Assembly (NCBI RefSeq): GCF_013373065.1
Contig: NZ_JABXIN010000003.1
Location: 304,110 to 368,109, forward strand
DNA: 64,000 nt
Direction of reading: 5' to 3'
Source: Algoriphagus sp.
GTDB lineage: Bacteria; Bacteroidota; Bacteroidia; Cytophagales; Cyclobacteriaceae
Shown here: positions 61,792 to 64,000 of the stretch, piece after piece
Position numbering within the stretch: position 1 is the first letter of the stretch
Layout: the number at the start of each line of letters is the position of its first letter
Program-made: the position numbers and the translations under genes
The notes under the pieces: model-generated
What the model was told of the DNA's origin: nothing
The model's input: only the letters and a program-made list of their open reading frames with translations
Databases searched by the model: none

Positions 61792-63486
61792 TTAGTATCC
61801 TGCTGCTTGTCCATCCTTACGGGATTCCGATGCCCCGTAATAAACCTTCCTAACAGGGTCGTATTTTATGGCTTGATAGCCTCCATAGGGTCCTACGCTA
61901 AATTCGACACGATGTCCAAGTTCTTCCAATTTTCGGATGACTTCATAAGAGAACCCACTTTCAAGATTCAACGAACCTCCAGAAGTCATTTTTGAACCGG
62001 TAGGTTGGGAGGAACCAGTGTGTCTCATCCGAGGAGCATCGCCTGCTTCCTGAATATTCATTCCGAAATCAATAATATTTACTAAAATCTGGGTGTGACC
62101 CTGGGGTTGAACTGCACCTCCCATCAAACCAAAACTCATAAAGGGCTCTCCGTCTTTCGTAACAAAGGCTGGGATGATGGTATGGAAAGGTCGTTTACCT
62201 CTAGCTAGAGAGTTCCAATGATTTGCATCTTGGACGTTAAACATTTGCCCTCGATTTTGAAGCACAAATCCAAGACCATCAGGAACCATTCCCGATCCAA
62301 ATTCATCATAAATGCTTTGGATAAAAGAAACCATGTTTCCTTCAGAATCTGCTACAGTCAAATAGGTAGTGTTCCCTTTTTCTATTTCTCCTGCCGGATA
62401 TTCTCTGGCTGCTTGGTTCATATCAATGAGTTTTCGCCTTTCAGCTGCGTATTCTTTTGATATCAAATATTCAACAGGGATTTTATTGAAAGCTGGATCA
62501 GCATAGTATTTCGCTCGATCTTCGTATGCGAGTTTTTTAGCTTCGGTTAAGACATGAAGGTATTCAGCACTTCCGAAACCCATGGATTTTAGATCAAAGC
62601 CTTCTAAAATATTTAGCATCTGAAGGGCTGCAATTCCCTGTCCATTAGGTGGAAGTTCCCAGACATCATACCCCCGATAATTGGTGCTGACAGGCTCAAC
62701 CCATTCCGAAGTGTGGTTTTTCAAGTCTTCCAAACTTAAATAGCCACCATGTTCTTTCATGAAGCGGTCGATGGTTTGGGCAATTTCTCCTTCATAGAAA
62801 GCTTTTCTGCCACCTTGGGCGATTAATTCATAGGTTTTAGCTAAGTCAGGATTTTTAAATACATCTCCTTTTTGAGGCGTAGTTTTCCCATTCGGCATGT
62901 AGGTTCTCTTGAAACCGGGGATATCCTGCATTCTTGGCCAGTCGTCATTCATCTGCCAAGCAATGACCTCCGAGACTGGAAAACCATTTTTTCCATAATC
63001 GATTGCCGGCTGAAGGATTTCTTGCATTGATAATTTTCCGAATTTCTCATGTAACTCAAACCAACCATCAACTGCTCCAGGTACGGAAACTGGAAGAGGG
63101 CCAAGGAAGGGTACATATTGAAGTCCCTTTTCTTTAAAAACCTCGATAGTCAGGTTTGCGGGGGCTCTTCCACTTCCGTTCAAACCATAGAGTTTCTTCT
63201 CTTTTGCATCCCAAACAATTGCAAAAACATCTCCGCCGATTCCACAGGCATGTGGTTCAACCAATCCAAGCATGGCGTTAGCAGCAATGGCGGCATCTAC
63301 AGCGCTTCCGCCTTTTTTCAAAATATCCAAGGCTGCTTGTGTAGCGAGGGGTTGGCTAGTAGCTGCCATCCCGTTTTGTGCTAGGATTTCCGAGCGAGTG
63401 GCAAAATTTTTACCAGTCAACCGGTCTTGCGCTTGTATGGAATAGACAATGAGTAAGCTAAGGACGAATAAGGTTAAATTTTTCAT
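61792..63486 (-). CDS. ggt: Gamma-glutamyltransferase (periplasmic)
   Basis: A 564-residue N-terminal nucleophile hydrolase precursor. Signal peptide to about residue 20 (YSIQAQ). Family motifs: MAATSQPLATQAALDILKKGG, VEPHACGIGGDVF, NGSGRAP, DVWELPPNGQGIAALQMLNILEG and, at the autocleavage site, GNTTYLTVAD with Thr373 as the likely nucleophile, followed by SFIQSIYDEFGSGMV. GLMGGAVQPQGHTQIL and GDAPRMRH lie in the small subunit. It cleaves gamma-glutamyl bonds such as in glutathione. It is monocistronic and convergent with galE. Confidence 0.93.
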   Translation of the reverse strand: MKNLTLFVLSLLIVYSIQAQDRLTGKNFATRSEILAQNGMAATSQPLATQAALDILKKGGSAVDAAIAANAMLGLVEPHACGIGGDVFAIVWDAKEKKLYGLNGSGRAPANLTIEVFKEKGLQYVPFLGPLPVSVPGAVDGWFELHEKFGKLSMQEILQPAIDYGKNGFPVSEVIAWQMNDDWPRMQDIPGFKRTYMPNGKTTPQKGDVFKNPDLAKTYELIAQGGRKAFYEGEIAQTIDRFMKEHGGYLSLEDLKNHTSEWVEPVSTNYRGYDVWELPPNGQGIAALQMLNILEGFDLKSMGFGSAEYLHVLTEAKKLAYEDRAKYYADPAFNKIPVEYLISKEYAAERRKLIDMNQAAREYPAGEIEKGNTTYLTVADSEGNMVSFIQSIYDEFGSGMVPDGLGFVLQNRGQMFNVQDANHWNSLARGKRPFHTIIPAFVTKDGEPFMSFGLMGGAVQPQGHTQILVNIIDFGMNIQEAGDAPRMRHTGSSQPTGSKMTSGGSLNLESGFSYEVIRKLEELGHRVEFSVGPYGGYQAIKYDPVRKVYYGASESRKDGQAAGY

Positions 63487-63674
63487 CGGATATCAATTTT
63501 GATTTGAGTTTAGGGATTGGAAAAGAGCATTCCAAAGGGTCTTTGTTAAGTGGAAATATGGAATAATTGAAAGGAAATTTTAATTTCTAAATCACTTGGG
63601 GAGGGAAAAGTTGAAAATTATTTTCCTGAGAAAGAATGAAATAGAAATTTCATGAAGAAATTTTCACTTCACTT

Positions 63675-63705
63675 TTTGCAAAAAGAAAGCAAAACAATAC
63701 CTTTG
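63675..63705 (+). promoter_or_regulatory. Bacteroidota-type promoter of tRNA-Asp
   Basis: TTTG (63675-63678), exactly 19 bases, then TACCTTTG (63698-63705): a full match to the TTTG/TAnnTTTG promoter. The start of transcription would be near 63712, about 44 bases before the tRNA. The rest of the gap from 63487 to this point shows no gene. Confidence 0.85.
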
Positions 63706-63755
63706 CATCACTTTAAAAACAAGGCTGTACGGGTCTTAATTAAGTAAAACAAAAA

Positions 63756-63829
63756 GGAGCGGTAGTTCAGCTGGTTAGAATGCCTGCCTGTCACGCAGGA
63801 GGTCGCGGGTTCGAGTCCCGTCCGTTCCG
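63756..63829 (+). tRNA. tRNA-Asp (anticodon GTC)
   Basis: A 74-base cloverleaf. Acceptor stem GGAGCGG/CCGTTCC with one G-U pair and discriminator G; D-arm with AGTTCAGCTGGTTAGAAT; anticodon stem CCTGC/GCAGG (63783-63787, 63795-63799) around loop CTGTCAC with anticodon GTC at 63790-63792; T-arm GGGTTCGAGTCCC-type. The CCA end is not encoded. The tRNA is followed by a terminator. Confidence 0.98.
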
Positions 63830-63830
63830 C

Positions 63831-63858
63831 AAAGCCTCAGAAATTCTGGGGCTTTTTT
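63831..63858 (+). terminator. Intrinsic terminator of tRNA-Asp
   Basis: Stem AAAGCCTCAG/CTGGGGCTTT (one U-G pair) with loop AAATT and a run of T, starting one base after the tRNA end. Confidence 0.8.
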
Positions 63859-63876
63859 ATTTTTAGGCCTTTAGTT

Positions 63877-64000
63877 ATGGATTTTTACGTTTATATTCTT
63901 CAATCCGAGCTTGACGGCTCCTTTTATGTGGGTGTTTCCAGCGATCCAGAGGATAGATTGGCTAAGCACAACCGTCCTCATAAAGGATATACGGCTGGAA
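63877..64000 (+). CDS. GIY-YIG nuclease family protein, N-terminal part (runs off right edge)
   Basis: Open from the ATG at 63877 to the window end (41 codons): MDFYVYILQSELDGSFYVGV, then SSDPEDRLAKHN. YVYILQS followed by FYVG and RLxxHN is the core of the small GIY-YIG (UPF0213-type) domain, in which the second motif here reads YVG. Members are about 80-100 residues; the catalytic Arg region is partly visible (DPEDRL), the Glu further on is outside the window. Such small genes often stand beside tRNA genes in Bacteroidota. Function is unproven. Confidence 0.8.
   Translation, partial: MDFYVYILQSELDGSFYVGVSSDPEDRLAKHNRPHKGYTAG

Noticed and set aside
63487..63674. Possible small gene upstream of tRNA-Asp
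   Set aside because: No frame with a start and sensible coding character; treated as an intergenic region with the tRNA promoter.

Overview
The window looks like chromosomal DNA of a marine- or soil-type Bacteroidota, most likely of the order Cytophagales (Cyclobacteriaceae/Algoriphagus-like). The evidence is internal. Several genes have the Bacteroidota promoter form (TTG or TTTG about 19 bases before TAnnTTTG). Shine-Dalgarno sequences are weak or absent. There are proteins with type IX secretion (T9SS) type B sorting domains and SprB repeats, a type III glutamine synthetase, a Porin_10-type porin, menaquinone genes, and many two- to four-gene units. I see no prophage, insertion sequence, CRISPR array or integrated island; this is mostly core genome with one accessory surface-protein cluster.

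Layout. 1-4.7 kb (minus strand): the N-terminus of an ATP-grasp protein, a secreted esterase behind a glycogen branching enzyme, and the tRNA methylthiotransferase MtaB. 5-11.2 kb: type III glutamine synthetase, an ECF sigma factor overlapping a membrane/barrel protein that may be its partner, a DUF4397 lipoprotein and an outer-membrane barrel. 11.3-21.7 kb: RlmD with a small coupled gene, an SDR oxidoreductase abutting a large SF1 helicase, a YdcF-type membrane protein, and a fused FAD/Fe-S 2-hydroxyacid dehydrogenase. 21.8-28.6 kb: a complete histidine utilisation operon (hutH-hutI-hutU-hutG) with a divergent LysR regulator and a palindrome between them. 28.7-34.3 kb: a broken XRE regulator gene, a large propeller/LuxR sensor-regulator, and a sugar porter.

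34.4-40.8 kb: a tightly overlapping menaquinone unit (menI-menF-menD), a histidine phosphatase, a small secreted protein, and a zinc-ribbon/Nif3 pair. 40.8-45.8 kb: lpxK overlapping a porin gene, miaE, and an ABC permease. 45.8-50.5 kb (minus): ABC-F ATPase, sodium:solute symporter, an RlmI-type methyltransferase and a four-helix membrane protein. 50.7-60.7 kb: three consecutive paralogous giant secreted proteins, the most distinctive part of the window. 60.7-64 kb: galE, a gamma-glutamyltransferase, tRNA-Asp with a textbook Bacteroidota promoter, and the start of a GIY-YIG nuclease gene.

The best candidate for an undescribed system is the 50.7-60.7 kb cluster: three co-directional, closely spaced genes for proteins of 1045, 1222 and 1040 residues. 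Each has a signal peptide, an IgGFc-binding-like N-terminal module, a PKD domain, PKD-like modules, three SprB-type repeats and a variant T9SS type B tail. Other points of interest are an ABC-F protein with one wholly degenerate composite ATP site, a sigma-factor partner that joins an inner-membrane helix to a barrel-like domain, a helicase with a relic nuclease-like tail, and several genes whose true starts are fixed by promoter elements lying over the longer reading frame. All names come from reading the sequence by eye; no database search was run.
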